64,000 nt of DNA from SZAS-7 sp964514655 (GTDB taxonomy: Bacteria; Chlamydiota; Chlamydiia; Chlamydiales; FEN-1388), in contig CAZEQY010000005.1 in NCBI GenBank assembly GCA_964514655.1, forward strand, positions 1 through 64,000, given 5' to 3'. The notes beneath the pieces are model-generated. The model did not search any database. It saw only the letters and a program-made list of their open reading frames with translations, and was not told where the DNA came from. The position numbers and the translations under genes were made by a program. Of the stretch, positions 17,501 through 25,821 are shown in pieces (the stretch's first letter is position 1; every line of letters starts with the position of its first letter).

Positions 17501-20203
17501 CATTTTAAGGACTGATTGTCTTACGCGACCAAAAGCATCGTATACAAGTTCACGAATAGTGCCATTTTGTGCTACTTCTTTAACTGTATTGCCAACTATG
17601 TCGTAAAAGGCACATATCTGGGTGTTATCGGAAAAAACTTTTTTACATACCTTCCCAAGAGCGTTATAGCTTGTCGTCGTTTGCTCGCCGTTTTCATTGA
17701 TTTCAGTAACTTCTGTGCCTAGCTTTTTATAGCTAAAAGTTCTTTTGGGGGACTTTTTTTTGCCATTATGATCATATATTGCTGGATATGCGATAGCTAT
17801 AAGACGATTAAGAGAGTCATATTCATAGCGCGTGGTGTTGTTTTGAGCATCGTGGAAGGCAATTTTTCTTCCTAACAAGTCATATTCAAAACGCTTTACA
17901 AGGGTTAAGCCGCTAGTATGCTTTTCGGTTTCTTGTATAAGATTGCCAGCGAGATTGTACTCATTTTCCCAGTACACGTCGCCTCTAGTGCCTACTTTTT
18001 TAGTGATGCGCCCATGTTTATCATATTCAAAGTATTCCATCTGGCCAAGGGGGTCTTTGCTTGATGTTAGACGGCCAATCTCATCATAGCTATATTCATA
18101 AAGGCAAGAATTGCCAAGTTGGTCTATGACCTCACGCTTAGCCACAAAGCCCTTTTCATTAAAGTGATTTACTGTTTTTTTTAAGAACGCTTCTTTTTTT
18201 TCGGTAAAATTATAAAAAAACACCAAGATCTCTTCAGGTTCACCAAAGCGGGGACGTTCGTAGCGATAGCGGGTTTTTGTTATGTGGCGCTCTAGAGCGC
18301 CTACTAGAGAGTCTTTATCCTTTGTCGTGCCATCATCGACAATATGTTCCACACAAAGGCCATTTACATCGTAGGCGAAAAACTCTCGCTTACAGATCGT
18401 TGTTTTATCGCAGATAAACTTTGCTGTAAGGAGGTTTGTCTCCTTTTCGTATTCAAAGTAGGTGAAGTTTCCAAGTGGGTCTTGAATGCTTGTGACCAGG
18501 TTATACCCATCATCACTATAGGTATAACGCGTACGCTGTTTGTCACATGATTCGTGATTTGGTTTTCCATTTTTTATATGGAGCTCACCTGCGGTTTCAG
18601 TAATCTGGCCATAAAGAGCATTTTCTATGACATTGCCTTGAGAGTCATAATCAAAGGTTTGTGCTAGCACTGGAATGTTGTTTTCATCTTCTAACACCCT
18701 TGTAAGCAGCATCCCTTCTTCGCTCGTGTCATTTTTGCCCCAGTAGTAGCGTTCTGTCATGAGGTGTTTATTGCTACTTGTACTTTTTGAAACGCGAATT
18801 AATCGCTTGTCTTTGTTCCAGTAGTGGCGGCTTATGTTATTGTAGGCATCGCGTACAGTGCAATGGCCGCCACCGTCTGAGTCCTTGTGGTACGAATAGC
18901 GATGCGTCACAACTTCTTCGCCACCTGGACCGACAGGAGATAGCTGTTCGCGGACTTTGTTTTTTAAAAACTTTTGTTCTTTGCGGCTGCCATAGTACTT
19001 TGTGGAGACATAAAAGCCGCCCTCTGTCTCCTTTTTGACAACTCGTCGTTTGCCCTTTTGGCCTTTATCGCTATAGACAAAGTTAGTAAAGGGTCTACCT
19101 TGACGCCTGATGTGGCTGACGCTATAGGTGCCGTGCATGTAGCTTCCATCGAGTCGTTTAAAATAGTAGGTGTGCTGAAATCCATCAGAAGTACGAACAT
19201 CAAGGGTTGGATGCTTGGCAAAGTCACCGGTAGTTCTCTGATCAAATTCTACAGAATAAAGCTTATGCGAAATGTCCTTGTTAAAAGCGCGAATCTGTAC
19301 GATCTCATAGTTATCGTTATAGTCATAGATAGCAATTTGGCCATTAGGTTTCACTTCTTTATGTAGGTGATAGTCTCGATAGTGTTTAGCATAGTTGCGG
19401 TCTTCCTTTTTCATTGCATAGGTCTTCCACTGACGTTCATAGACGCGCCTTGTGCCATCTCCAAGTGTAACGTGAAAGGCATCGTCTTTTTTGTCCCAGC
19501 GTATTTTTATGTTTTTGAGGTTCGTCTGCCCTGACAAAGAGCCGTTGACGACGTTCGTATAGCCTGAAAGCTTTGATTCAAGCTTAAAGTGTCTTGCAAA
19601 GCGTTCTTTGTGGTTTTCGTCATATTTTGCTTTATATAAAAGCCTACCTCCTGCAGGGTCGTAGAGCGAGAGGAATATCGGATTTGGCTGTTCGGCTGGT
19701 TTTGATTTATCTCTATTATGACCGCGAAAATTTCGTGCATCGCGCACTCTATCTTGCACGTTATTTGCAGGACTATCACGTAGTGTGGGAAAGGGGTCCT
19801 TTGTCACAATGTGTGGCATGGCCCCAATTGGTAAAAGGTGAGGGGTAGAGTCAAAGGGAGCTTTTGTGTAGGTAATGCGGGCGGGCTGAAACACTTCGAT
19901 AAGGTGATGATGCAAATAGTTCCAGCCTGCTCCCAAATTGCCCTCTTCGAGGCTCGAGCTAAAGTAGGTGTGGCCTAGCACGTAGGGGTCTGGGCTATAA
20001 ATAACATCTTCTTCATCGCTTTCGCAAAAATCGCCCGTGATGACATTGACAGAGCCATTGACGATGGCAGATGGCATAGATGTGAGGTTTACAAGTGATG
20101 GTATGGCGTTTGCATCAACTTCGGCCTGAACTTCTATAGTGACAGGGGCGTCGTCTCCAAATAGCGGAGTAACGACAAGCAAGAGCAAAAGTAGCCAATA
20201 CAT
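14519..20203 (-). CDS. Exported Rhs/YD-repeat protein with alpha/beta-hydrolase-like C-terminal tail
   Basis: The 1894-aa protein has a signal peptide (MYWLLLLLLVVTPLFG) and about 1000 residues of YD/RHS repeats (YDxxGxxxxxxxxxG, for example YDALNRITYE, YDAKDRILSL). The conserved Rhs core follows (DRIGNVVAMLD, GRRYYDPTLGKWLTQDPLGL, NLYAYCLNNPLTSIDLYGL). This core marks the switch to a variable toxin-type tail at about residue 1619. The tail (about 276 residues) has an inner segment VYHDGILND, then ESNGLCMDLIRALANAFG, then VQVVAHSNGGQ with candidate nucleophile S1794 in a lipase-like turn. This resembles the hydrolase-like chlamydial DUF687 proteins as I remember them. AGGAGG precedes the ATG. 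Rhs shells usually encapsulate a toxin; the signal peptide here suggests Sec export rather than type VI delivery. Two lipoproteins follow immediately. Confidence 0.85.
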   Translation of the reverse strand: MYWLLLLLLVVTPLFGDDAPVTIEVQAEVDANAIPSLVNLTSMPSAIVNGSVNVITGDFCESDEEDVIYSPDPYVLGHTYFSSSLEEGNLGAGWNYLHHHLIEVFQPARITYTKAPFDSTPHLLPIGAMPHIVTKDPFPTLRDSPANNVQDRVRDARNFRGHNRDKSKPAEQPNPIFLSLYDPAGGRLLYKAKYDENHKERFARHFKLESKLSGYTNVVNGSLSGQTNLKNIKIRWDKKDDAFHVTLGDGTRRVYERQWKTYAMKKEDRNYAKHYRDYHLHKEVKPNGQIAIYDYNDNYEIVQIRAFNKDISHKLYSVEFDQRTTGDFAKHPTLDVRTSDGFQHTYYFKRLDGSYMHGTYSVSHIRRQGRPFTNFVYSDKGQKGKRRVVKKETEGGFYVSTKYYGSRKEQKFLKNKVREQLSPVGPGGEEVVTHRYSYHKDSDGGGHCTVRDAYNNISRHYWNKDKRLIRVSKSTSSNKHLMTERYYWGKNDTSEEGMLLTRVLEDENNIPVLAQTFDYDSQGNVIENALYGQITETAGELHIKNGKPNHESCDKQRTRYTYSDDGYNLVTSIQDPLGNFTYFEYEKETNLLTAKFICDKTTICKREFFAYDVNGLCVEHIVDDGTTKDKDSLVGALERHITKTRYRYERPRFGEPEEILVFFYNFTEKKEAFLKKTVNHFNEKGFVAKREVIDQLGNSCLYEYSYDEIGRLTSSKDPLGQMEYFEYDKHGRITKKVGTRGDVYWENEYNLAGNLIQETEKHTSGLTLVKRFEYDLLGRKIAFHDAQNNTTRYEYDSLNRLIAIAYPAIYDHNGKKKSPKRTFSYKKLGTEVTEINENGEQTTTSYNALGKVCKKVFSDNTQICAFYDIVGNTVKEVAQNGTIRELVYDAFGRVRQSVLKMKGKVLSKSEVQYNTFHPVLEIGPTGEKIAHTYDHAGRKASIKRQGTRTTKYVYDARGNIYRERTFLSDGSFIGKRYKYDALNRITYESLRDENKRVKTFKQYTYDAEGNLRTVRTSIQGKKAQSTTRYYPHGILKSKKDAKGNKIRYEVDYRHLNNHGQTVVKKRTIQPNSVVTEEIYDALGNLSTVCSYDPDGALLSKRELFYDPCKNCVRVHEFAMHQEQELNKIVTLFSYVNGKLTAITEAAGTDEEKVTRYTYNEFGQKGSDTFSDGTILHYRYDKKGRVKRYFAADKSLDYRYKYDAKDRILSLANAITGNRTTRSYNSFGELKKETLENGLTITYSYDDAGRPIELLLPDKSKISYSYSALLEKITRKSPQDEELYTHTVVERDLAGLIKSCELINKSTLTYTHDRLGRTKTIEHDNFSQKAKKFDAVGNLLSLHTIDADGAFDQQFSYDFLSQLTQENSNTYSYDSLYNRLSHNDKTYTVSSLHSVLSDSYRFFTYDAKGNRIAMKEGTQDTRYSYDALDRLVAVETSDGKRYTYTYDGFNRRVTKEAHTLGTFGWQATACTNYIYACDNEIGSTDASNNIQELRILGEGLGAEIGAAVAYELHGNTYVPIHDRIGNVVAMLDMQGRIIEHYRFDAFGNEETSTKTPLNPWRFASKRCDDETGMINFGRRYYDPTLGKWLTQDPLGLKAGPNLYAYCLNNPLTSIDLYGLQEENATQDRTITDRLRDIVSDSYHTVKDWICRGLETVVHHLPHFGSLNDRAEDHLRTLRGAPPKKHMASGLYCMALGNPTTKNCSAAVYHDGILNDFESGVNNLYDWADMFEGQNPDLYLAHTESNGLCMDLIRALANAFGIETENIKQIAGGTQKLLDRTLAENPTGHVQVVAHSNGGQTFNLSTNYFSREQLGVIRVDSIASTKMFHDRQGFMSTENHLGWSDFVSIAMDPLRLLLGQRNLKMVGHPLHFPCSQHAMSSNEYKMVLQKITRKML

Positions 20204-20280
20204 TTTGCCTCCTAAATAGAGAGTAGCTGTCCTGTATAGGCCGCCTAGTCAAAAATGTCAACGCCCAAATCTCAACGTGG

Positions 20281-22419
20281 TCAATCGTTACATGTAGTGT
20301 AGGTCGTTTTGGGGGCTGGAATAAGTTTTTGCAGGTACTTGATAAAGGCGTCTAGATCGCCGCGTACTGCTTTATCTGTGGCTGCGTGGTATTCTTGCTT
20401 GTCAGGGATGATGACTGGGCTTATCCCGAGGTAGCGAAGAAGAATGCTGTTCATAAGAAGGCGTGCAAGTTTGCCGTTATTTTTGCGGTAGGGAAGAATT
20501 CTTGCTATTCCTGTGTGAGCAAAGGCAGCTATATAGATAAAATCTTCTTCTCTTTCAATAAGAAGCTGCAGGTTGGCTGCAAAGGCTTTCATTTCATCAT
20601 CGATATGTTCCGGATAGGGCGGAAAGTAGGCGCCGGCTTTTTTCCAGATCGCAACTTCGAGGTCTGCAAGGTTGCGAGGGGTTTTTTTTATATCTTCTTG
20701 ATTTTTCATAAAAATCTTGAGTTCATCTTCTGAAAGCGTATGTTTTGTGTTGACGACATACACTATCTTTCTCGTTGTTCTGTAGAATCCAGGTGTTTGC
20801 TGCTTAGAATCAGGCAGATTCGAAGAAAGGGCGATATGAAGGGCGTCGAAAATTTCTATAGTCGTAGTGACGTTTTGTATAAAGGCCACGGGATTTTTTA
20901 AGATTAGGTCTTCTGCTACTGCAAGGGCTTCGTTATAGTTTTTTAACACCTGAGGGTTCATCTTAAAGTACATAGCATCGTGGAACACCCCATTTGCCAT
21001 CTGTGGTTCAGGGTTATCTAGGTTTGAGATTATATAGCCCTCATGGCCGTCTTTAAGGGTTGTTGAAATGCGCCATTCGCACCAATTTGGTTCGTCACTT
21101 TTTGCGTTAAGAGAACATGCTCCTGTGCCATCTTGTGTGAGCATAAACCCCGGATGCATCATAAGCGCAGTCTCATCGGGAAATGTTCTTGTCGTATTTA
21201 CGGGCATGTAGCGGAGAATTGCAGACTTTTCTTCATTCCACCTTATTACTTCTCGAAGAAACTTTGCAAAGCGTGTGTGATCATTTTTAGATGAAGCTTC
21301 CTGGACGGCATCTAGGTAGGCTTTTTGCGACGGAAATACAAGAGGAGCAAGCCCGGCATAGCGAACGAGTATCGCGTTGAGTAAAAGTCTTGCCAGTTTT
21401 CCATTTGCCGTCACAAAGGGACTCATGGTAACAAGTATCATATGGAAATTCGCTGCTAGGTCTATTGGATTTGTATGTAGTGAAATTAATGTACGCAGAA
21501 GGTTGGCAAAAGCATGCATGTGTAGATTGATGTTATGAGGCTCTAAACACACATGAAGGCCTACTTTTCTCCAGATTTCCTTTTCTTCATTTGAGCTAGT
21601 AACTAAGATGCCCTCTAAGATTGCTTTAGTGAACATAGGGTCAAAAATTTTACGCTCACTTGGGGTGAGTACTTGTTGTGCTTTATATGCGTAAAAGCTT
21701 GGATCTTGAGAAGTACCAATCATTTTCATGCTTGTGCGAAAGGTGCCAGGAAGTAGCTGAAGTCCTATTTTTTGCTCAGGAATTTGTTTGAGATACTTGG
21801 TGATTTCAGTTTCATTTTTCTCAACAGTGGCTGGACGATCTTCTGTCAACACGCGATGAACATCTTTAAGATACTGGATGATTTCAGGATCGGTTTTTTC
21901 AAAGGGTGACTCGCCTTGTAAGAAGGTTTTTTCTACAAAGTCGACAGCTTTTGCATAGCGTTCACCATATCTTTGGTCTACAAAGTAGTTTATATTCCGA
22001 GTGAGCCCGTCCATCTTGATAGGTCCGGAACTATAGCCTTGAGGCTGAGATGGAAGTGAATAGTTTAGCTTGTACATTTGAAGATATTTTGTCGCAAGCT
22101 GATGGCATTGTTGATATGTCTCTAGGTGACGCTCTGTATCTACGCTCATCGTATACTGGCGAGTCTCTTGCCAGCCTGGCCTTATAAAGCGGCGTACATA
22201 GGGTCTAAACGTTGAGCGCTCTATAGCAAAGCCAAAGGATGGCAAGGCCATAAGCCCTAAAGTTGCTGTAGTTGAAAGGGCTACCTTTGCGACAGATACA
22301 CATGTAGTTGCAATGCGGGCAATAACCTTACCAAAAAAGTGCGAGCAGCTTTTTGGCTTAGGTTCAGTATCAAGATGTTCAGATTCAGTGCGATGAGTAG
22401 TTACTTTAGAAAGTACCAT
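20281..22419 (-). CDS. Double Fic-fold protein with both catalytic motifs degenerate
   Basis: The 712-aa protein has a hydrophobic segment near residues 32-65 (VAKVALSTTATLGLMALPSF), then two copies of a Fic-like helical core. The first has SPFVTANGKLAR at residues 333-344 and the second LPYRKNNGKLAR at 642-653, each followed by LLLN/LLMN..L.RY.G..P. The canonical Fic motif is HPFx(D/E)(G/A)NGRxxR. Here the catalytic His is Ser333 or Leu642, the acidic residue is Thr or Lys, and the phosphate-binding Arg is Lys, while NG and the last Arg persist. AMP transfer by the usual mechanism is therefore unlikely. The surrounding helices (WRKVGLHV, IWKKAGAYF) also match Fic proteins. It lies 78 bases upstream of the Rhs gene on the same strand. 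A host-directed effector or pseudoenzyme is inferred. Confidence 0.7.
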   Translation of the reverse strand: MVLSKVTTHRTESEHLDTEPKPKSCSHFFGKVIARIATTCVSVAKVALSTTATLGLMALPSFGFAIERSTFRPYVRRFIRPGWQETRQYTMSVDTERHLETYQQCHQLATKYLQMYKLNYSLPSQPQGYSSGPIKMDGLTRNINYFVDQRYGERYAKAVDFVEKTFLQGESPFEKTDPEIIQYLKDVHRVLTEDRPATVEKNETEITKYLKQIPEQKIGLQLLPGTFRTSMKMIGTSQDPSFYAYKAQQVLTPSERKIFDPMFTKAILEGILVTSSNEEKEIWRKVGLHVCLEPHNINLHMHAFANLLRTLISLHTNPIDLAANFHMILVTMSPFVTANGKLARLLLNAILVRYAGLAPLVFPSQKAYLDAVQEASSKNDHTRFAKFLREVIRWNEEKSAILRYMPVNTTRTFPDETALMMHPGFMLTQDGTGACSLNAKSDEPNWCEWRISTTLKDGHEGYIISNLDNPEPQMANGVFHDAMYFKMNPQVLKNYNEALAVAEDLILKNPVAFIQNVTTTIEIFDALHIALSSNLPDSKQQTPGFYRTTRKIVYVVNTKHTLSEDELKIFMKNQEDIKKTPRNLADLEVAIWKKAGAYFPPYPEHIDDEMKAFAANLQLLIEREEDFIYIAAFAHTGIARILPYRKNNGKLARLLMNSILLRYLGISPVIIPDKQEYHAATDKAVRGDLDAFIKYLQKLIPAPKTTYTTCND

Positions 22420-22482
22420 AGAAGCGATAATTTGGTGTTTTACGAAAAATGATCTCGCTTCTACTCAATTAATTGCAAGATC

Positions 22483-24093
22483 TTAGAGAAATGCATTAAA
22501 TTCATCTTCCCCGGATTCTTCAGGGGTGCTTGTTGTGGCGACTATTTCGCCGGGGGCAGAACCCGTCAGGGCCTTTGCAAGACGGTCAAAGAGTGGTTTC
22601 ACGGGGGTGTTCTCGTCAGGGTTTTGACTATAGCTATTTACGAGGGTTTGTAGGCATTTTCCAAGTTGTATGCATTGAGGCATCATGCTTTTGTCGAGTA
22701 AATTTACTCGTGCTTGTGCAAGTTGGGGATTCATTACTCGTAAAAAGAAGATAGACACTGTATATGCGGCTGGGTCTTTAACGAAGTTATTTTTCGGAAA
22801 TAGTAATTGAGCAAGGGCCTTATTCATCATTTGACCAAGATCTTTAACGTGTGCAAGCGGCATTGCCTCAACGCTAGTAACTACACGTTCAAGAATAGCT
22901 CCTGTGTGCTTTTCGATTTCAGTTTGATTTCCAAGGTCGATTTTGGTTTTTGCCATTAGATCTACTAACTGGGAGACTATTTTGCGTATTCCGTTTTCAT
23001 TAAATGCTTGATTCCACTGTCTTGAAAAACTTTGGATTGCTCCACAATCTGTTTGAAAAGGTGTAGTCTCTGGCTTGATGCATCGAGCAGAACTCATCAA
23101 AGAATGCTCTAACATCTGACTTCGTATATCTAGTAGTTTTACTCCTACAGGATGCGCTAGTGCGTGTGTTAAGACTCCAAATAGGGCCGCCTTTTCTTCT
23201 TTTCCCTGTGCGTCGGGATCGTGCATTATTTCTTCTTCAATTACATGAGGATCTGGTTCTTGTAAGTGGTCTAGGTCTTGAAGGGACATTGCCTCTGAGC
23301 CTGCTTTGCTAAAGCATTTCAATGCTGTCATTGCCGTAAGAAATGAGTCTGCATTTCTTAATACTCCGCGAAAATTGTCTCGTGCTTGTTGATATTCAGC
23401 TTTAGCGTTTTTGTATGCTTCTGTTGATGTAAATTTGTCAATAGCTTCATATGCGCCACTTCCCTCTTGAGCAGCAACCTGCGACTGTAGTGACTTTGAT
23501 AATTTGTAGCCTATTGTGCCCTTTACCTCGACGAACTGGGCAGCTAAATTTTTAGGCAGGGTGCCGACTAAGTTTGTAAGTTTTGCTGCAGCGCTTTTGA
23601 AGGCATCTAAACGTGACCTATAATCATCTCTTATTGCTCCAGGCAGGGCATGGAGGTCTTTTTCTGAAAGCTCTTGCGGTTCGGCTCCCATCACTGCTTG
23701 CCTTTTAGCAGCCTCTGTAAAGAGCGCATCAACCTGTCTACAAGTGTCCATAGAATTGCTTATAGCTACTTTTGCTGAAGGCTTAGTGGCAGGGGCTACG
23801 GCGGATGGTCTAGTAGATGGTGCTGCTACTACTTCTTCCATTTCGGCTAAGACTCCCTGGCCTCCACCTCCTAATTTTGGTAAAAAGCTTTTCGTGGCAG
23901 CACTAGCTGCTTGACGAGCGTTAGCTACAGTGACAGCAGGGTCGTTATTTCGCGGTGTTACTTCTGTAGTGTCTTCAGAGGTTTCATCTTTAACACCTGG
24001 CAACACGGCGAGTCGATCAGTAGAGTCTGCTTTTTGAGTCTGAGTAGGTGCCGGCTCACCAAGTACAGGTCCGAACCTATCATGAACATCCAT
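22483..24093 (-). CDS. Candidate type III secretion substrate, unknown function
   Basis: The 536-aa protein has no signal peptide and no membrane segment. Its first 110 residues are low-complexity and rich in Ala, Thr, Pro and Ser (for example AAPSTRPSAVAPATKPSAKV), a composition common at the N-terminus of type III secreted proteins. The remaining 400 residues are helical, with no motif I recognise. The ATG is preceded by AAAGGAG with 7-base spacing, and the gene starts 12 bases after the stop codon of the SycD-like chaperone gene, so the two are very likely co-translated. Class II chaperones usually serve translocators, but those carry hydrophobic helices that are absent here. An effector or a gatekeeper-type protein is therefore the better guess. 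Confidence 0.65.
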   Translation of the reverse strand: MDVHDRFGPVLGEPAPTQTQKADSTDRLAVLPGVKDETSEDTTEVTPRNNDPAVTVANARQAASAATKSFLPKLGGGGQGVLAEMEEVVAAPSTRPSAVAPATKPSAKVAISNSMDTCRQVDALFTEAAKRQAVMGAEPQELSEKDLHALPGAIRDDYRSRLDAFKSAAAKLTNLVGTLPKNLAAQFVEVKGTIGYKLSKSLQSQVAAQEGSGAYEAIDKFTSTEAYKNAKAEYQQARDNFRGVLRNADSFLTAMTALKCFSKAGSEAMSLQDLDHLQEPDPHVIEEEIMHDPDAQGKEEKAALFGVLTHALAHPVGVKLLDIRSQMLEHSLMSSARCIKPETTPFQTDCGAIQSFSRQWNQAFNENGIRKIVSQLVDLMAKTKIDLGNQTEIEKHTGAILERVVTSVEAMPLAHVKDLGQMMNKALAQLLFPKNNFVKDPAAYTVSIFFLRVMNPQLAQARVNLLDKSMMPQCIQLGKCLQTLVNSYSQNPDENTPVKPLFDRLAKALTGSAPGEIVATTSTPEESGEDEFNAFL

Positions 24094-24105
24094 AGTTCAT
24101 CTCCT

Positions 24106-24840
24106 TTACTGCATAAGACGAGCTTTTTCTTGTCTTATGATGTTCGCTAAATGAGCATGCTCTTGTTTGCCTTCACTGGCTATAAGTGCTTGGTCGAGGC
24201 TAGAGAGGGCTTTTTCAAGCTGCCCTGTTTGTTCATAGCATAGTCCCATGGCAATAAGAGGGGAAGGGTCCTTCTGATTAGCCTCTGTTACTAGCAAAAA
24301 GGCATCTATAGCCTCTTTATAGTGCTTACGGCGGTATTCTGAGTATGCAAGGCCAAGCGTAGAGAGGTATTTTTTGGGGTTTAAGCCGACTAAGAAGCTA
24401 AAGGCACAGGCCGCATCATCAAAAAGATCTAAGTCAAAGAGCCGCTTTGCCCCTAAATAGAGTACGTCCATTGTTTTGTTATCTACTTGTGCAAGCTCTT
24501 GGATGGTGCCACCTTGCTGTAGATGCGTTGAAAAGCCATCTTCATCTGCTGAGATGATCTCTGATAGTCTTGAGAGGCGGTTTATTCCGGCTATAGCTAC
24601 CTCGGTAAAAAGCTCGGGAGATTCATTTTGAAGCTCTTCAAGGGATCTTGCAAGGGCTTCTGCCCCGTGATTTTGCTCTTTTCTATGGGTGCGAAACTCC
24701 TCTTCGATCTCTTTTTGGTAGCGCTCAAGAAGTAGCTTTTTTGAAAGAAGCTGGTTACGTATAGCCATATCCTCTTCTGCCTTTTTCTCAGCACGTGTGC
24801 TTGCTATGGTGGCCCATTCTTCGTCTAGCTTCTCATCCAT
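24106..24840 (-). CDS. SycD/LcrH-type tetratricopeptide type III secretion chaperone
   Basis: The 244-aa protein has a charged coiled-coil N-terminal half (residues 10-60, KKAEEDMAIRNQLLSKKLLL) and a C-terminal TPR array of about three units (DVLYLGAKRLFDLDLFDDA, YLSTLGLAYSEYRRKHYKEA, PLIAMGLCYEQTGQLEKA). The TPR part matches class II type III chaperones (SycD/LcrH/IpgC), which bind translocators or effectors in the cytosol before secretion. An ATG nine codons further upstream is open, but GGAGGG lies just before the ATG at 24840, so that start is chosen. The N-terminal coiled coil is longer than in a standard chaperone of about 160-230 residues. The partner is probably the protein encoded 12 bases downstream. 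Confidence 0.7.
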   Translation of the reverse strand: MDEKLDEEWATIASTRAEKKAEEDMAIRNQLLSKKLLLERYQKEIEEEFRTHRKEQNHGAEALARSLEELQNESPELFTEVAIAGINRLSRLSEIISADEDGFSTHLQQGGTIQELAQVDNKTMDVLYLGAKRLFDLDLFDDAACAFSFLVGLNPKKYLSTLGLAYSEYRRKHYKEAIDAFLLVTEANQKDPSPLIAMGLCYEQTGQLEKALSSLDQALIASEGKQEHAHLANIIRQEKARLMQ

Positions 24841-24908
24841 ATGCCCTCCATATACTGAGATTATCATATAAATATTTATAAGTAAATACTAATAATTTTA
24901 AAAATTTG

Positions 24909-24937
24909 TGGACTTTTTATCTCTTTTTTGAGATAAT
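24909..24937 (+). promoter_or_regulatory. Predicted sigma-70-type promoter
   Basis: TGGACT (24909-24914) and GATAAT (24932-24937) are separated by 17 bases, close to the TTGACA/TATAAT consensus. They lie in the divergent gap between the chaperone gene and the unknown gene that starts at 24964, about 27 bases before its ATG. Confidence 0.45.
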
Positions 24938-24963
24938 TAGCCTCCAAAGAAGGAGTTTTATTA

Positions 24964-25752
24964 ATGAACGCACTTCAAAGAGGCTCTTTTGAGCAAGAAA
25001 TGGCTATATCAGCGGCGTTTACCCGTAAAAGAGTAGAGATTTTTGGGGATCAAGAGGTGATAATCTCTAAAAAAGATGAGCGCTACCAAGCCATTGAAGC
25101 GTACATGAAAAAAATAACACAAGACTGGCCAAAAGCTCCTCAATCTAAGTGCAGGTTTGTCAACTCATACTGTACAGTTTTTCCTCGGTTAGTTTGCACT
25201 ATAGTTCCTGGCGAAGGGGGAGCAAGCCTCTTTGTGAACGAGATTGTCAAAAAAGCCTACTTTGGCCCGCTTTCTTCGCGCATTGTAGGCACTCTTACAT
25301 CTGAAGATGCAACGCTAACCATGCAAGATATATACCTATCTACATTTGCTCCAGCTTGCCAAGGACCCCTGACGGATCCAGACATGGTGGTAATTAACAA
25401 TAAACAGCCTATTCGTATTGCCCGGAGCTTTGATCCTACAGTAGAAAAAGCTTATGGCTCGGCAAGAGTTTCCTTTTCAGGCTTTTTAGATAACGAAGAT
25501 GTACTTGTTGAAGCAGAAAGAACAAAAGGTAGCCCTAATATCAAGCTAATCATCACCATTTGTGAGCTTAGAGGAAAAATCCGCTACGATGGCTCCGTGA
25601 CTCTCACAGAAAAAATCCTATCCAATGGGACCGCTATTGCTTTAGAAAAGGGCCCTACGTTTAATATCCATAATGAGATGGAAATAGAAGAGCGCAAAAG
25701 GTGGGTGAACATGCCTTTTGGGCTTAACGTGCCTTTTAGGGGCGAAGGGTGA
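24964..25752 (+). CDS. Hypothetical protein
   Basis: Not recognised. The 262-aa protein has no signal peptide or membrane segment and looks globular, with mixed alpha/beta content. The second half contains alternating hydrophobic strands (IKLIITICELRGKIRYDGSV) that could form a beta-sandwich. The ATG is well supported: AAGGAG lies 8 bases upstream and a promoter-like pair is just before that. Transcription diverges from the chaperone/effector pair and continues towards the EEP-family gene 69 bases downstream. Its place among effector-like genes makes a role in host interaction possible, but nothing in the protein shows it. Confidence 0.65.
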   Translation: MNALQRGSFEQEMAISAAFTRKRVEIFGDQEVIISKKDERYQAIEAYMKKITQDWPKAPQSKCRFVNSYCTVFPRLVCTIVPGEGGASLFVNEIVKKAYFGPLSSRIVGTLTSEDATLTMQDIYLSTFAPACQGPLTDPDMVVINNKQPIRIARSFDPTVEKAYGSARVSFSGFLDNEDVLVEAERTKGSPNIKLIITICELRGKIRYDGSVTLTEKILSNGTAIALEKGPTFNIHNEMEIEERKRWVNMPFGLNVPFRGEG

Positions 25753-25783
25753 GCGCTAGTAACTCTACTGTTGATTTTAATTA

Positions 25784-25813
25784 CATATATACCAAATAAC
25801 TAAGGTATATATG
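25784..25813. promoter_or_regulatory. Perfect inverted repeat upstream of the EEP gene
   Basis: CATATATACC (25784-25793) and GGTATATATG (25804-25813) are exact reverse complements separated by 10 bases. The right arm ends 8 bases before the ATG at 25822, so it abuts or covers the ribosome binding site (GAGGG). It may be a repressor operator or an RNA hairpin that hides the start. The stem is AT-rich and lacks a T-run, so it is not a terminator. Confidence 0.4.
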
Positions 25814-25821
25814 AGGGTTAT

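Noticed and set aside
15350..19000. YD repeats of the Rhs gene as DNA tandem repeats
   Set aside because: The similarity is at the protein level with degenerate spacing; no DNA-level tandem repeat is evident.
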